Assembly (NCBI GenBank): GCA_033675545.1
Contig: JAWDGP010006684.1
Coordinates: 1,197,501-1,261,500, forward strand
DNA length: 64,000 bases
DNA from: Elysia crispata
Taxonomy: Eukaryota > Mollusca > Gastropoda > Plakobranchidae
Direction: 5' to 3'
Positions 1 through 64,000 of the stretch are shown here, one piece after another. The notes below the pieces were generated by a model. The model saw nothing but the letters and a program-made list of their open reading frames with translations. It was not told the origin of the DNA and made no database searches. The position numbers and the translations under genes are program-made. Each line of letters begins with the position of its first letter. Position 1 is the first letter of the stretch.

Positions 1-312
1 TTACTGTAGGGAACAAGATGAGGGGTTCTTTTGTGGAAAAAGTCCTGGAACCGAAAGATGAAGAAATAATTGATATAATTTATCACTCGTAAATATTTGA
101 TAGAAAACCTATGTTAAGGCTGAAACGTCCTTCTTTCACTCAAGACAAAAAATAAGGCCTACATCTATTTTGATGCATCTGAAGTAAAGGCAGTATAATT
201 AGGCTGTGTGTCCTAAACATTATCAATATAAGCGAAATATAACGGTAGATGAAATTTTTAAAACACACAAATAAGAAACAGCTAACTCGTAATAATGACG
301 AAGATCACTTAC
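1..312 (-). other. RyR intron 25, 5' part only
   Basis: Begins with the exon-25 donor GTAAGT and runs off the window. No further exon, repeat or RNA gene is seen in it. Confidence 0.85.
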
Positions 313-51627
<51,315 letters not shown>

Positions 51628-52271
51628 GGTTGGTGCTGTCAGCTACTCCAGCTGGGAAGATCAGAAATACCCACTGGAAGGTAAAGCGCTCTGACAGCAC
51701 GGACCTCCAGCTCTAAAGCTGAAGAACTCGACTGCTGTTAGATCCTTGGGCTAATACTTAGCCTGCAGCTCCGTCTACTCACATCAGCGCTCGAAATCCA
51801 GGGGCAAATCTCAGCCAGCGGGTTCGAGGGGAAAAAAAAGTTTTTTACTAAATGATAGATTTGCAATTAAAGCTTTGTCACACAGAAAAGGGGTGCCGCT
51901 TTCGTTTGATCTTGAGGTGACTCTGTGGCGGGCATTCCAAACTTATTGCTTTAGTTATTGCAGAGGCTAGTGATTCAACGATAGATCTGTTGATAGTGAT
52001 AGGTCGAAATTATGGTTTAAATCCACAAGAATTTCCTTAGCGAAATCGACGAAGAATATATGATCGACCTGCAGATTGCACCGTGATCGCAACCTGTAGG
52101 CCTACCTCAACAGCTGAAGGAAAAGTACATAACTTGGTAAAATTTGAACCTGAGTTTGATCGGCTGCTTGGAAGCTTGATCTTTTCCTCGAAGCTGCAAG
52201 GTAAGGGAAGTGTTTTGCCTAGCACCATTCAACTCTCCTGAGAGAGAGATGAACATAATACAGCGCTCACC
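51628..52271 (-). promoter_or_regulatory. RyR 5' UTR and proximal upstream region (extent unknown)
   Basis: The bases just before the ATG must be 5' UTR; the in-frame TAG at 51643-51645 closes the frame. Two sites suggest that the UTR may be spliced: an acceptor-like tttctgatcttcccag ending at 51652, and a donor-like CACCG/GTGAGC with its GT at 52270-52269. Neither can be confirmed without transcripts. No clear TATA box was found. Confidence 0.35.
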
Positions 52272-52531
52272 GGTGCTGGAAGGCGAAAGAATGATGCAGC
52301 GAACGGCATCTAAGGGAGTGAGTGAGGGAGACAGAGGGAGAGTTTCCATCTAGGCTTGTAACACACAGGCGAAGAAAAGAGCACAAATTGCCAGCACAGT
52401 TCTGCCAAGCATCCCTCCAGGGTAGGTGTTTGTGTAGAAGAATGTGTTCAGCTTCTCTCTACCTTTTCTACCTTTTCGACTTACCGTTTTCGATGAGCTG
52501 CTCTGTTTACCTTTACGGTATTCAGGAAGCA

Positions 52532-52533
<2 letters not shown>

Positions 52534-52624
<91 letters not shown>
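52534..52624 (+). repeat. (CT)n microsatellite upstream of RyR
   Basis: About 90 bp of CT some 910-1000 bp before the RyR start codon. On the RyR sense strand it is (GA)n. Confidence 0.97.
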
Positions 52625-52625
<1 letters not shown>

Positions 52626-53230
52626 ACTCTATAGAACGGATCTTTGAGCGCGAATGAGTCTCAGTGTTGACATCATAGTGCGCGTGCGTGTACGAACGGC
52701 GTGCGAACCGATCAATGCTTGCTCGAGTGCTCCATGCTATTTCACTCTCCTTGCTTGCTTCCTCCGATAAAAGCTCACCTTCAGCCGCCTCTTTTACCGC
52801 AACCGTGTCCTCTCGCAACGCAAGTTCAAAACCTAGATTATACATCATTTTGGATTACCATTACTTTATTTGTCTTAACCATGACACGATATAGAATTGA
52901 AATAACGTGACCTTTTAAAATTTAGTTGTAAACTGCAACAAACCATGAAAGAGCTTTAAAAAGATCGAAGCGTTACCTAAGAAATCTTCAAAAGGTTCAT
53001 TCCATTCTACACTTAAAACAAAAAAAAATGTTTAGATATCGACTGAAACTCTTTTCCGTAATGCTGATTAGACTCCTACTGAGCAGATACGTTGATATGG
53101 AGACTGGAACCAATATAAAAACTCGTATAGATAGATAGATAGGTAAAGTATTCATTTATGCATATATGGACAGAAAATAGATAGATATAAATGAAGATAA
53201 GAACAGAACATAAAATATACGTACATACAC

Positions 53231-53302
53231 ACACATACATACATACATACATACATACATACATACATACATACATACATACATACATACATACATACAT
53301 AA
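53231..53302 (+). repeat. (ACAT)n microsatellite
   Basis: About 17 ACAT units, flanked by imperfect ATAC/GATA-rich sequence on both sides. Confidence 0.97.
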
Positions 53303-54140
53303 TTACAAAGACGCACATACATGCACACAAACACACACAAAAGGGTAGATCAAAAAAGATACATATGCATTAATTGACTTATATATGAATACATATAAAT
53401 AGATTGTAAAACTTATGGACCAAAAAGGTAAGCAGTTAGATAAATGAAAATACACATGCATGCACCCATAAATACATGGGCTTCCATGCTACAAAAATGG
53501 ATGGATTAATTGAAAATTAGGCCTACATGTAGATGTACTGATGTATATATAGATAAACCAAAAGGACTAAAATATTAAGATAAAAATTAGATCGATAGAT
53601 AGAAAGCTAGTAAAGTAGATCGACGACAGAGATAGAAAGGAAGATGAACAGAGTGAAATGAGGAAGACGGAAAGATGGATAGGTAGCTAAATAAACGGAT
53701 AATTACATAAATAGAATATACACACGAGCAGATAGAGAGAATTTTAGAATTCATTGGTATATAGTTATACAGAAAAGTGGATGAAAATGTAATAAAACGC
53801 AATGTCTGAGGAAGTTACAGAGAATGAGCGAAAGAGAAGTAGAGAAAGAGAGAGAGAGTAAGAGATCGATACTGTACCGTATTGTGTCGGGTAAAACTCG
53901 ATTTTCTTGCGAGGATCTAAGAGTCCCAAGTAAACGAACTACGTCAAAGCAAAGTGAAAGCCACAAAATCTACTGGAAATGATCTTTATATAGCATTCAT
54001 AGAAAAGGTACGTAAGCAACAATGAGAGCCAAAAGACAGAGGATAGACTTGCAGGCAATCAAAGAATATTGGAAACAAAGAGATGTAAGAGAAACTACGA
54101 GAAAAAAATGATGATGATTATAAGAGTGAGGAGGAGGGGG

Positions 54141-54237
54141 GAAGAAGAAGGAGGAGGAGAAGAAGAAGAAGGAGAAGAAGAAGAAGAAGAAGAAGAAGAA
54201 GAAGAAGAAGAAGAAGAAGAAGAAGAAGAAGAAGAAG

Positions 54238-54281
<44 letters not shown>

Positions 54282-54399
54282 GGAGAAGAAGAAGAAGAAG
54301 AAGAAGAAGAAGAAGAAGAAGAAGAAGAAGAAGAAGAAGAAGAAGAAGAAGAAGAAGAAGAAGAAGAAGAAGAAGAAGAAGAAGAAGAAGAAGAACAAG

Positions 54400-54434
<35 letters not shown>

Positions 54435-54650
54435 GAACAAGAAGAAGAAGAAGAAGAAGAAGAAGAAGAAGAAGAAGAAGAAGAAGAAGAAGAAGAAGAA
54501 GAAGAAGAAGAAGAAGAAGAAGAAGAAGAAGAAGAAGAAGAAGAAGAAGAAGAAGAAGAAGAAGAAGAAGAAGAAGAAGAAGAAGAAGAAGAAGAAGAAG
54601 AAGAAGAAGAAGAAGAAGAAGAAGAAGAAGAAGAAGAAGAAGAAGAAGAA
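54141..54650 (+). repeat. Compound (GAA)n/(CAA)n array
   Basis: About 510 bp: GAA with early GGA interruptions, CAA block 54239-54281, GAA, CAA block about 54395-54440, then about 205 bp of GAA. The 211-codon poly-Glu/poly-Gln open frame across it is a product of the repeat and has no conserved flanks. Confidence 0.97.
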
Positions 54651-55506
54651 ATCTTGATTGCCTTGTTTGGTTTTGAGATTTTAATACTCTTGTTGCTCCC
54701 ATAGGAAGTTCGTAAGTTGTATTAAATTTTTTTGTGTGTGAAAATGTATATTCAAAGTCTAACGCAGATCATCTTGCTAAGAATAGACTTTCTCTATTTT
54801 AAATCTTTTTGAATAGTAAGACTTGCTACATTGTGGGGGTATTGATCAAAACAGGAACGTGCAACATAGAGGCGAGTGTTGGGCACTTCAATCATATTTA
54901 TTCCATGAACTAGTGAATTGTTGTTACGTCTCATTAAATTCCGCTGCACTAGGATTTGAGTGCTTCTAAAGTAACAACATAAAAGTGCATGGATTAAAAA
55001 AAAATCCTTGATTTTCGCTCAAAACATTGACAGTTAAATAGATGCTTAAAATGAAATTGATAGTTTGATAGCTGGATAAACGAATAAAGAAAGACATATA
55101 AATAGATACATACAAACATTATACATGTACACATTTACATGCACTAATTCGTACACCATGAATAGAGAAAACCGTAGTGGATGAAGGAACACAATCCTTT
55201 TTTTTTTCTTTATTTTATCACCTGAATTCAATGAAAAGTAGTTGGATTAAGTGTTTAAGGGGTTAAGCTAAGAGGGTCTGAAACAGAAGAGTCGGTTGGT
55301 GCTCAAATGAGTTAAAGAAGTACATTTGATAATAGATTGGTTGACTCGCAAATACGCACGTTTACAAGAAGATTTTAGCGACCATCCAAAAATTCTAGAC
55401 TGTCACATTATTTTGTATTAATGTCCACATTTTCACAAAATTTTGCCAGTAAAGGGACAAGAAACTAAAAGAATAAATGGGAAGGAAAAGAGAGACAGAT
55501 TATAGA

Positions 55507-55540
55507 CAGACAGACCGACAGACAGACAGAGACAGAGGGA
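55507..55540 (+). repeat. Short (ACAG)n run
   Basis: About eight ACAG-type units with a single substitution. Confidence 0.8.
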
Positions 55541-56850
55541 ACAAAAATGAGATATATACAAAGACAGGGACAGATCTCTACAAAGTTTTAAGAGCAGTCT
55601 TGCTAACAATTCGTAACTTCCTAGAATCGCCAGTCAGGTAAAAATCATAGACCTAAATTCGAAACAAAGTTATGTTAGAAGGCTGGTAGATTTGCCTAGG
55701 ATATGAGCCTTATTTACAGGTATTGTGAACTGATTCAGCCAGATAGGTTCAGTTCTCACCACAGCCATACCATCACCTCGAACAGTACAGTATCATATAC
55801 ATACCACCTGGAATAATATTAGGGATGCTTTAACATTGTCAGAGTTAAATTTAGCTGCTTAACTCCAGCGAGGATCATTGTGATGCGACCGAAATTTGGA
55901 GATACCAGATAAGTAGCATTAAAGTTTTGTGTTCTTTTTTTAATAGGAGCTTCATTTTAAAAAATTCATTTTCTTACAGCTAGATTTCAGTTTCAGAATG
56001 TCTAAAACTTTATTTATAATGATTATTTGTCAAAAAATTGTTCTGTGTTTTTATCTAAATTTAAAATCTAGATATAAGAAGACCAAGGGCGTTGTTTGGT
56101 TAAAAAAGAAGAAGATGGATTAGAAGTTTTTTATCACAAAACTTTCTTAATTTAAAAAAAAATGTTTTGTTGATTTTTTTGTTGAAAGTGTTAGTAGAAG
56201 TGGTGGTGGTAGTAGTATTGTACACTAGCTTTACGCTTTTGTCCTCAATCGTAAGAGGGCAGTATCAATAAACATACATTTTACGGTGCATCGTTAAGTT
56301 TTTACGCATCTCTTACCAGCCAGAATCAGTTGTAAATAGATCTCATATCGAAATGAGAAATGCCGGGTCACCACTACATTTTGAAGATCAATCAACAGTA
56401 GATGTTGAGAATGAAATATAGAACACGTTATGCATTCAAAGAATGTTCAATTTCCTTTTCAGTAGACTTTGGTTCAGGAAGACTCTTGATATGATGCAAC
56501 TGAATGTGAAGCATTAAAAGAGCGGACACTTTTCCTGAATATATTTGAAAATATTCGAAAGCCAGTTTACGTTCAAAAACATTAGAAGGTCTAATTTCAT
56601 TTGCCAGTCTCACAATATACACAGGTTCTCAGAAAGGCACAAGATAAGTAAAGCAATTAAAAGGACTAATAGGCAATCAAGCAGATTGAGTTGATAATGG
56701 ATAATAGATTAGAAAGGTGGTTGGATAAACGGATAAAATAGATTGTTTATACTGAGCATAAGTGAATATATAAAAACATAAATAGATAAAACAATAACAG
56801 ACTGACAAACTGTTAGACAAGGAGCTAGATTGATAGAAAGGTAGAAAAAC

Positions 56851-56946
<96 letters not shown>
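56851..56946 (+). repeat. (GATA)n microsatellite
   Basis: About 24 uninterrupted GATA/AGAT units, surrounded by degenerate GATA-like sequence. Confidence 0.97.
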
Positions 56947-57903
56947 GAAATAGATAGAAGGATGAACTGAAATATAGATGGGTGGATAAATAAATGCACA
57001 TATGTGAAAAAGGAGATAAAATATTAAGTGGAAGCTAAATTGTTTAAAATCGTAGTTAGAACTTTATACTAACGAATTTTTGCTAATCAGGGTTTAAACT
57101 AGAAGGGAGGACCAAGGTGGAAGGGGGCTGGGAAAAAGAGAAGACAGAGACTGCCAGAGATTCAGACAAAATACAATTATTAGCGACAGACAGTCAGGCA
57201 GACTGGCTGAAGTTTCAACATGGGCAGAGACAGATAGACTGGTTGACTGAGTACTGTGCACAAACGCAGACAAACAGGCACACAGAGCAACAAACTTTTT
57301 GACAGATGCAGAATGAGAGAACGACAGACAGACAGAGAAAAAGGCAATGAGATTTTAGAATTTACAAAGCACATTCCCGCAGCTTAAGAAACCTAATAGA
57401 TCAAATTATAAAAGAAATAAAACAAAGCATAAAAAAATGCCATTTCTTTATTAGCCACGTTAATTTTCGCTCTCTGATATTGACAGATTAATGCTCTGCC
57501 AATCTGAGCGGCTTGATGTTTTCATCTGTCCATTTTGGGACAAAATCAATAGATGATTCGCAACATAACATTCTTCGCTAATCGATACTTTCATAGCGAC
57601 CTCAGGCATTCTATATTTTAATACAGACAAGGAAAAAAAAAGGAAGAAGGATTGAAGGCCTTCAAGCTTGATTTTTTATTTTCTCTTCCCATGTTTATCG
57701 GTTAGTTTGGCCTAGACTGCCTGCTCTTGTATTCTCTGTCTTAAGAAATCTCTTGACAATTTTTGTCCCTCCTTTCTATTCATCTTCCAATCTCTTTCTC
57801 TTGTTTTCTCCATTTTCGTGTTTGTCTCTCTTCTCCACGATATTCATCCTTCTATTCTTAGGCATCGTGATTAAGATCATCACAAACAGCAGCAGCAAAG
57901 AGC

Positions 57904-58110
<207 letters not shown>

Positions 58111-58246
58111 CACTCTCTCTCTCTCCATCTCTCACACACACATTCTCTTGCACTTTTCGTCTGTCTTTTATTTTTTCTTTCTTTCTTTTTCCTGTCTCCA
58201 TCTTTCTCTTTGTGTTTGTGTCTATTTGTCTGTCTGTCTGGCTATC

Positions 58247-58520
58247 TCTCTTTAACATACACAAACACAATATCTCTCTTGCTAATTCCGCCTCTCATTT
58301 AACCTTTCTCACCGCCTTTTGTTGTCTCTATCTCTCTGATTGTTTCTGTCTTTCTTTCTGTCTGTCTGTCTGTCTCTTTCTCTCTCTCTCTTTGTTGTCG
58401 GTCTGTCTGTCTATCTCTCTTTAACATACACAAACACAATATCTCTCTTGCTAATTCCGCCTCTCATTTAATCTTTCTCGCCCCCTTTTTTGTCTCTATC
58501 TCTCTGATTGTTTCTGTCTG
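58247..58520 (+). repeat. Direct duplication with 169-bp period
   Basis: The unique stretch tttaacatacacaaacacaa and the roughly 80 bases after it occur at 58251 and again at 58420 with few differences. Both copies are framed by CT/CTGT repeats, suggesting a tandem duplication of a repeat-plus-unique unit. Confidence 0.85.
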
Positions 58521-58524
58521 TCTC

Positions 58525-58598
<74 letters not shown>

Positions 58599-58600
58599 CG

Positions 58601-58674
<74 letters not shown>

Positions 58675-58690
58675 TGTCGGTCTGTCTGTT

Positions 58691-58771
<81 letters not shown>
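58516..58771 (+). repeat. Alternating (CTGT)n and (CT)n array
   Basis: CTGT 58516-58562, CT to 58594, CTGT 58600-58635, CT to 58671, a short CTGT stretch, CT to 58771. The two CT-to-CTGT transitions share the motif gtcggtctgtctgt (58598 and 58677), pointing to duplication of a larger unit. Confidence 0.95.
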
Positions 58772-58774
<3 letters not shown>

Positions 58775-59257
58775 CTTTTGATAATTGTGTAGCAAGATAA
58801 CAGAAAACGGATAAGAAGCTTGAAAGACAGTAATTCAGCTTTTCCTGTAAATTTGATTACACAGGATAACTGCAAAGGCTGCTGTTTATTCAGCATAATA
58901 GATCGAATGGTTCTGTTACTCTGCCCAGAAATAAACTTCTGAACAAAATCGTGCATCATTTCCTCCGTAACTGTAAAATAGAAACATCACATTTTTAAGC
59001 GTACTGCTTTTTAAAGAGCTGATTTTCAGAAAATGTTTTCTGCAATCGATTTGAATATAGTATAAATCATAATTATATAATCTGTGAGATAAAATAATTG
59101 ATAAACAATGAGCCTTTTCATAGTCGTGAAATATTAGATTATTTATTTGTATTTTTCATTTCCATGCACAGTGTTTATATCATTTAACTGGCATTGTCCT
59201 TCTTGTTAAAACAAGAAAATATTCGTATAATAATTGACAAATTATACTTACCTCTGT

Positions 59258-59276
59258 CTGTCTGTCTGTCTCTCTC

Positions 59277-59339
<63 letters not shown>

Positions 59340-59367
59340 TTATATATATATATATATATATATATAT
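59258..59367 (+). repeat. (CTGT)n-(CT)n-(AT)n array
   Basis: A short CTGT block, about 60 bp of CT, then about 26 bp of AT. Confidence 0.95.
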
Positions 59368-61572
59368 CATGATAGATAGTTATTTACATCATCAAACAAC
59401 AGATGTCGGACATGAATGGAAAAGATTAAGCCCCGCAATTTCGTAATACTTGTTAATTTCCAGTCTCATTTGTTTCATAAAATAAGAATAGTCAGCGAAT
59501 ATTGAAAAACGTCAACCTATTTCTAAATCCTGTTAGACAATCAGTATCGTAGAATATGAGTTCCCATAAGAAAGTACACCTCTTGGCGGGAATTTATAGC
59601 TTTTTAATTAGCATCTAGAATGATCTTTATGTAGATTTGGAAAGTACAGGGTTATCTGTCTTCTAGATTTTCTTTGACAACTTATGAAAATTAATTCAAT
59701 GATAATAACAGCAGAATATTAAGATCAAGATTTGAGCGTAATCAAACATGGCACGTATCTGAAAATGCGAGTGAAAACAAATATTAAACATCACGTTTAT
59801 AGCTAGTTTGGGTGATTATTTTTTTTAATTTAGTTGAAATCATAGTTGTAAAAATACATGAACGATTCATGTGATTCTAATATAATAATCACAATTGTAT
59901 TAAGGCGCCCTAACACTTTTTTTTCTCTTTGATATCGTTTACTCGTACGCAGTGGGAAAGGATTAAAGGGATCGAGAGTGGTAAAGGGATGAAATTAAGT
60001 TCTTGAATGCCCTCAATCTCCCTCTCAAAATGTATAAGGGAAAGTAAGAGTGAAGTGGAGCCGGAGAGATAAAGATTTAAACACATAGAGAGGCAGAAAG
60101 AGAAATAAAGGCAGAAATCAGTCAGATATTTCACAAAGGCAGGCAGACACGCACACACACTGGGAGAAGCCGAGAATGCTGAGGTAGTGGAGATTGAGAG
60201 GGGAGAAAAGTACACATCTATAAAGATTGAGAAACCAGAGATGGAGAAAAATGAAACAGGAACAAGAATAAGCTTTAACGCGCAGTACAGCACATGCACA
60301 CAGACAAGAAACCAGACCTTTAAGCGAACTAGCCACCAGGTTAGTCAGAATGGATGCAACTTCAATAAGCTGTCATGCTTCAAAGATCGAGGAAGATGTG
60401 GATCAACTAGATAATTAGAACCATTTACTGTCTTTCCCGAGCGGAAAAATCCATAGAATCCATAATAATTATGTAGTTTGAGAGCGGAGGCTAAACCTTG
60501 CTGTGAGTGTACCAAGGGATGAGGATTATAAAACAAGAAGCCATAAAGATGCGGTTGATGATTGCAGTAATCACAGTCATGATCTTGGTTTTATTTTATA
60601 GGGGGCTATTTAATATAGTCTGAATCCAATGTGGTTTAAGTCTGCACGTACAGAAGGGGAAAAGGTGAAAAAATGAGGTGTCTTCCTGGAGCAGAAAATA
60701 CATGCTGAGATAGAAGTGAATTTCTTAGAACTGTACTTAATGAAGACATTAGTATGGTAAAATCGACAGTAACATCAACATAACTATTTTGAAACTGTTT
60801 TAGTGGTTAGATTGCTCACTTTATTGGACACCTATATGAATGAGTAACCATATACCCCGTTATTGGTCTATTCGTTTTGTTTTTTTTTTATTTATTTTTT
60901 TATGCTAAATGGAAACTATTTTGCACAATCTCAAGAAAAAATAAAGTGTTTTTTTTCGACCGTAACATCGATTTGTTTAATGTTAGTATGATTCATTACA
61001 GTGGGAGTTGTCTTCTTAGTGCAATAAGAATTCATTCTCAAAAATACCATTCACACCAGTCAGGATGGGCAATTGAATTTCAAAAGAAGAATTCTCAACT
61101 TAAGGTTTGTAGGCTTTTTTTTTTTTTTGTCTTTCAGTTCCGTGCCGCAGCTGGGTTTTAAAAGAGAAGGGCTCTAGTTGGTGTATTAGACTTAGTAAGA
61201 AATGGAGGTGAAATAAAAGGGAACGATTGAAGGGCAATGCCGGAAGGGTGAGTTCCCAGACAGTGTTGGCACGTAACTAGAGGGTCTTGGATAACAAAGC
61301 AGTGGAAAGGGCGGTCAAGCCAAGACAGGATCTACGTACCTGTAGCTGGAGAGAGGAAACCAGGGGAGAAAAGAGGTTAGGGATGGTTCACAGTATGAGG
61401 AAGTCTTTCGCTTTGTCACGCAGAAATGTGGATGCATGTGGCTGATGTCTGCTGTGAGCAATATACGTTTTCAAGGCATTGTAGGAATCGTGAGAAAAGT
61501 GAGACAAAGAGATGGTGTTGGTTGGCTATTTAAGAGAAACAGGGATCGATGGAATAAGAAAGAGAAACAGAG

Positions 61573-61690
61573 TGAGAGAGAGAGAGAGAGAGAATACGCT
61601 GTATATAATGAGAGGAAAAGAGAAAGGGAACAGGAGAAGGAGAGAAAGAGAGAGAGGAAGTCATAAGGAGTGTGTGTGTGTGTGTATGAG
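61573..61690 (+). repeat. Imperfect (GA)n with (GT)n
   Basis: GA-rich blocks at 61573-61595 and 61610-61660, then GT 61671-61685. The open frames across it are low-complexity. Confidence 0.85.
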
Positions 61691-62450
61691 GAGAGATACT
61701 TCATAAATAGGAACGTAGAATGCACGATCATCAAAGGTGTTGTTTAAAAAAAAAACATATTGTAGAAACAAAACATTGAGCAAGTAATTTACTGCAAAAG
61801 TATAATGGAGGTACCATTAAGTAAGCGACTTTAGATCAGAAGACAAGGAGAGGATAAACGCGTGAAAACAGCCTATATAGAAGTTCTGTATTTAAAGAAA
61901 GTTAAAGAAAAAAAACATTTAAGGAAACTGTTAAAAACGGAAGCTGGTGTGATTTCATGAACAGTGGGGGTGACACGCACAAAAAAAACTCTTACTAGCA
62001 TAGCTCATTTCAAAAAAAAGAAGAAAAAAAACAACCAGAAAGAAGGCCTTTATTTTCATGTTTTGTTTTGCTTTATTTTGTTTTTTTCGAACAGGCCAGA
62101 ATAGGCTTGAAAAATCAATGAAGAAAATTGCCCTGCTCTAGGTCAGAATTCTTGTATTGAGGATTAAAAATCATGTCAAGGTTGGTGTAAACCTAATTTG
62201 TTTTGATTAGCTTATAGAAACAAGTAATGCTTTGTTTATTTTCTCCAACTGATTTTTAAACAGTCTTAAATACTACTGCAACCATTTGATGATGAAATTT
62301 CTGTAACCCATTTCTCTCCCCTTCCGACAAAGTTTATTACAGTATGGTCAAACGAAAACAAAGAGGTGAAGGACAAAGCTAAAAAAAAAAGATGACCTGA
62401 CAGAAAGGCAAAAAGTGCGACTGGCCAGCAAAAAGGGTTGTTTATCCACT

Positions 62451-62520
<70 letters not shown>

Positions 62521-62552
62521 CTCTCTCCCTCCCTCTCTCTCTTTCTCTCCCT

Positions 62553-62624
<72 letters not shown>
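62451..62624 (+). repeat. (CT)n microsatellite with CCCT interruptions
   Basis: About 174 bp; the centre (62515-62560) carries CCCT units, and both ends are pure CT. Confidence 0.97.
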
Positions 62625-62627
<3 letters not shown>

Positions 62628-63856
62628 CCGACAAAAATCCAAGACTGTTTCTTGTTAATGGTCTAAGCCAGTAACCAGAAAAACCTGATAAAATTATGCT
62701 GAGAGAGGTCAGTGACTGGAGGATAGCATTTCTGTAAATAGCACTTTCTGTATTGATGAGATATCCGTTGTAAACTACGCAAGTCCTCTTGAATACAAGT
62801 TTACATAATCAAATGTCGGCATAAAATAAAGATCATACACATGTAATCTTTGATTTGATGGTGTTCTTTTTCTTATTTCTTTCACCTTTTCTATCTTTTC
62901 TCATATACCTCGTCATCAAGACTGTTGTCTTTTTCTTCTTTCTGGATACTAATCCTCTTCTTTCTTTTTCCTTCCTCTTTGTCCTCTTTACCTTCTCCAC
63001 CTCCTTATTGTTCCCTATTCCTCTTCTTTTTCTGTCATAGTCATCGACGTCCTCCTCATCCCCCTCCTGCTCCTTCTTCTTCTTATTATTATTATCTTCT
63101 TCGTCTCAATAGGACTAATTTTCATAAAATAGATTGATGCTTTTTTTACATAGTTATTAAAAAAAAAAACAACTAACATTTGAGTCTATATGATCTGATA
63201 TGAACACGATTGATGAAAAAAATCTTAAAAGTGACTTGCAAGTCAAACAGTCCTCCTCAGTTTTATTACAGCTTTTTACAAATGATAAAAATCTTACAAG
63301 AGCAAGAAATTTTTGAACAGAAAAGAAATACTCATACTTCATACAAACTGCTTTTATTTCTTGATTGCCGGAAATAATTAAAGTACCATAGTTCTTAAGT
63401 TATTCAAAGACACTTCAACAGTTTAAAATAGACAGGGGTGCAAATATGAATTTTGACAATTATCTGTGTGGATCTTTATTATATCAATTTTCTTTGTTTT
63501 GTTTTGTTTTTTTCTTTTCTTTATTCACCTATAGTTGATAAGGGGTATTTCACCAGTTTCTTGCTAGCTGAGGGTCAAACTTATGATTAAATTAAAAATA
63601 CTTTTTTTTTTAATTTGGGAACAAAAGTGAATAAATTAAATATCATTGAACATGTCAGATAAAAAGCTTTGAAGTGATCAATGTGGAAACTGTATCAAAC
63701 AATAAATAATCTTATTTTTTTACTTGGAGCTACATACTTTCACTGCAACAATTGTTTGGATCAGTGTAGAGGTCATTTTTCCATGTTGCATAAGTTTCTC
63801 ATTTATAAAAGCATTAAAAACCCTTCCAACAAATGGTATCAACAAACATGCAGACA

Positions 63857-63859
<3 letters not shown>

Positions 63860-63891
<32 letters not shown>
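63860..63891 (+). repeat. (AT)n microsatellite
   Basis: About 30 bp of AT close to the right edge. Confidence 0.93.
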
Positions 63892-63894
<3 letters not shown>

Positions 63895-64000
63895 TACACT
63901 AACTAATGGTAATAACGTAAGAATTTACATTGTAATACTTGTTTTTTGGCTAGACACATTTCCGATTGGGTGATATTTCAGCTTGAAAAGAAACAATAGA

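Noticed and set aside
54069-54704. 211-codon poly-Glu/poly-Gln frame and its antisense poly-Leu/poly-Val frame
   Set aside because: Pure product of the GAA/CAA array; composition follows the repeat blocks exactly.

Overview
This window is metazoan nuclear DNA, AT-rich and full of microsatellites. It carries one recognisable protein-coding gene: the 5' part of a ryanodine receptor (RyR, intracellular calcium-release channel) on the minus strand. Twenty-five coding exons can be placed from the start codon at 51627 down to a donor site at 313. All have GT donors and AG acceptors, and the reading frame is preserved through every junction. Together they encode residues 1 to 1012 (3036 coding bases), about the first fifth of a receptor of roughly 5000 residues. 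The rest lies beyond the left edge. The sequence is closer to invertebrate than to vertebrate RyRs in my reading. With the repeat content, a lophotrochozoan such as a gastropod mollusc is my best guess, but the species cannot be named from the sequence alone.

Layout, in direction of transcription (right to left). 64000-51628 is upstream sequence with no recognisable gene; it holds large CT, GAA/CAA, GATA, ACAT and CTGT arrays, and the promoter and 5' UTR must lie in its left part. 51627-51568 is coding exon 1. 51567-21903 is a 29.7-kb intron 1 holding most of the repeats: four GAA/TTC tracts (one about 114 uninterrupted units), AGT/ACT, AAT, AT and CT arrays, a 31-bp palindromic minisatellite, a decayed retrotransposon fragment and tRNA-like SINEs. 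21902-313 is a compact block of exons 2-25, with introns of 0.3-2.4 kb.

The encoded part comprises the two N-terminal beta-trefoil domains (inositol-trisphosphate/ryanodine receptor N-terminal domain and MIR domain), the RIH helical domain, the first SPRY domain, the first RyR repeat and the start of the second. This cytoplasmic N-terminal region helps gate the channel. The calcium-binding, transmembrane and pore regions are not in the window.

I did not find a convincing new biological system. The oddities most worth a second look are a 64-bp tandem duplication that copies the exon-17 splice acceptor three extra times (each copy leading into a stop codon), the palindromic 31-bp minisatellite, long GAA/TTC tracts in intron 1, several splice sites with close in-frame alternatives, and a possible plus-strand signal-peptide exon inside intron 1.
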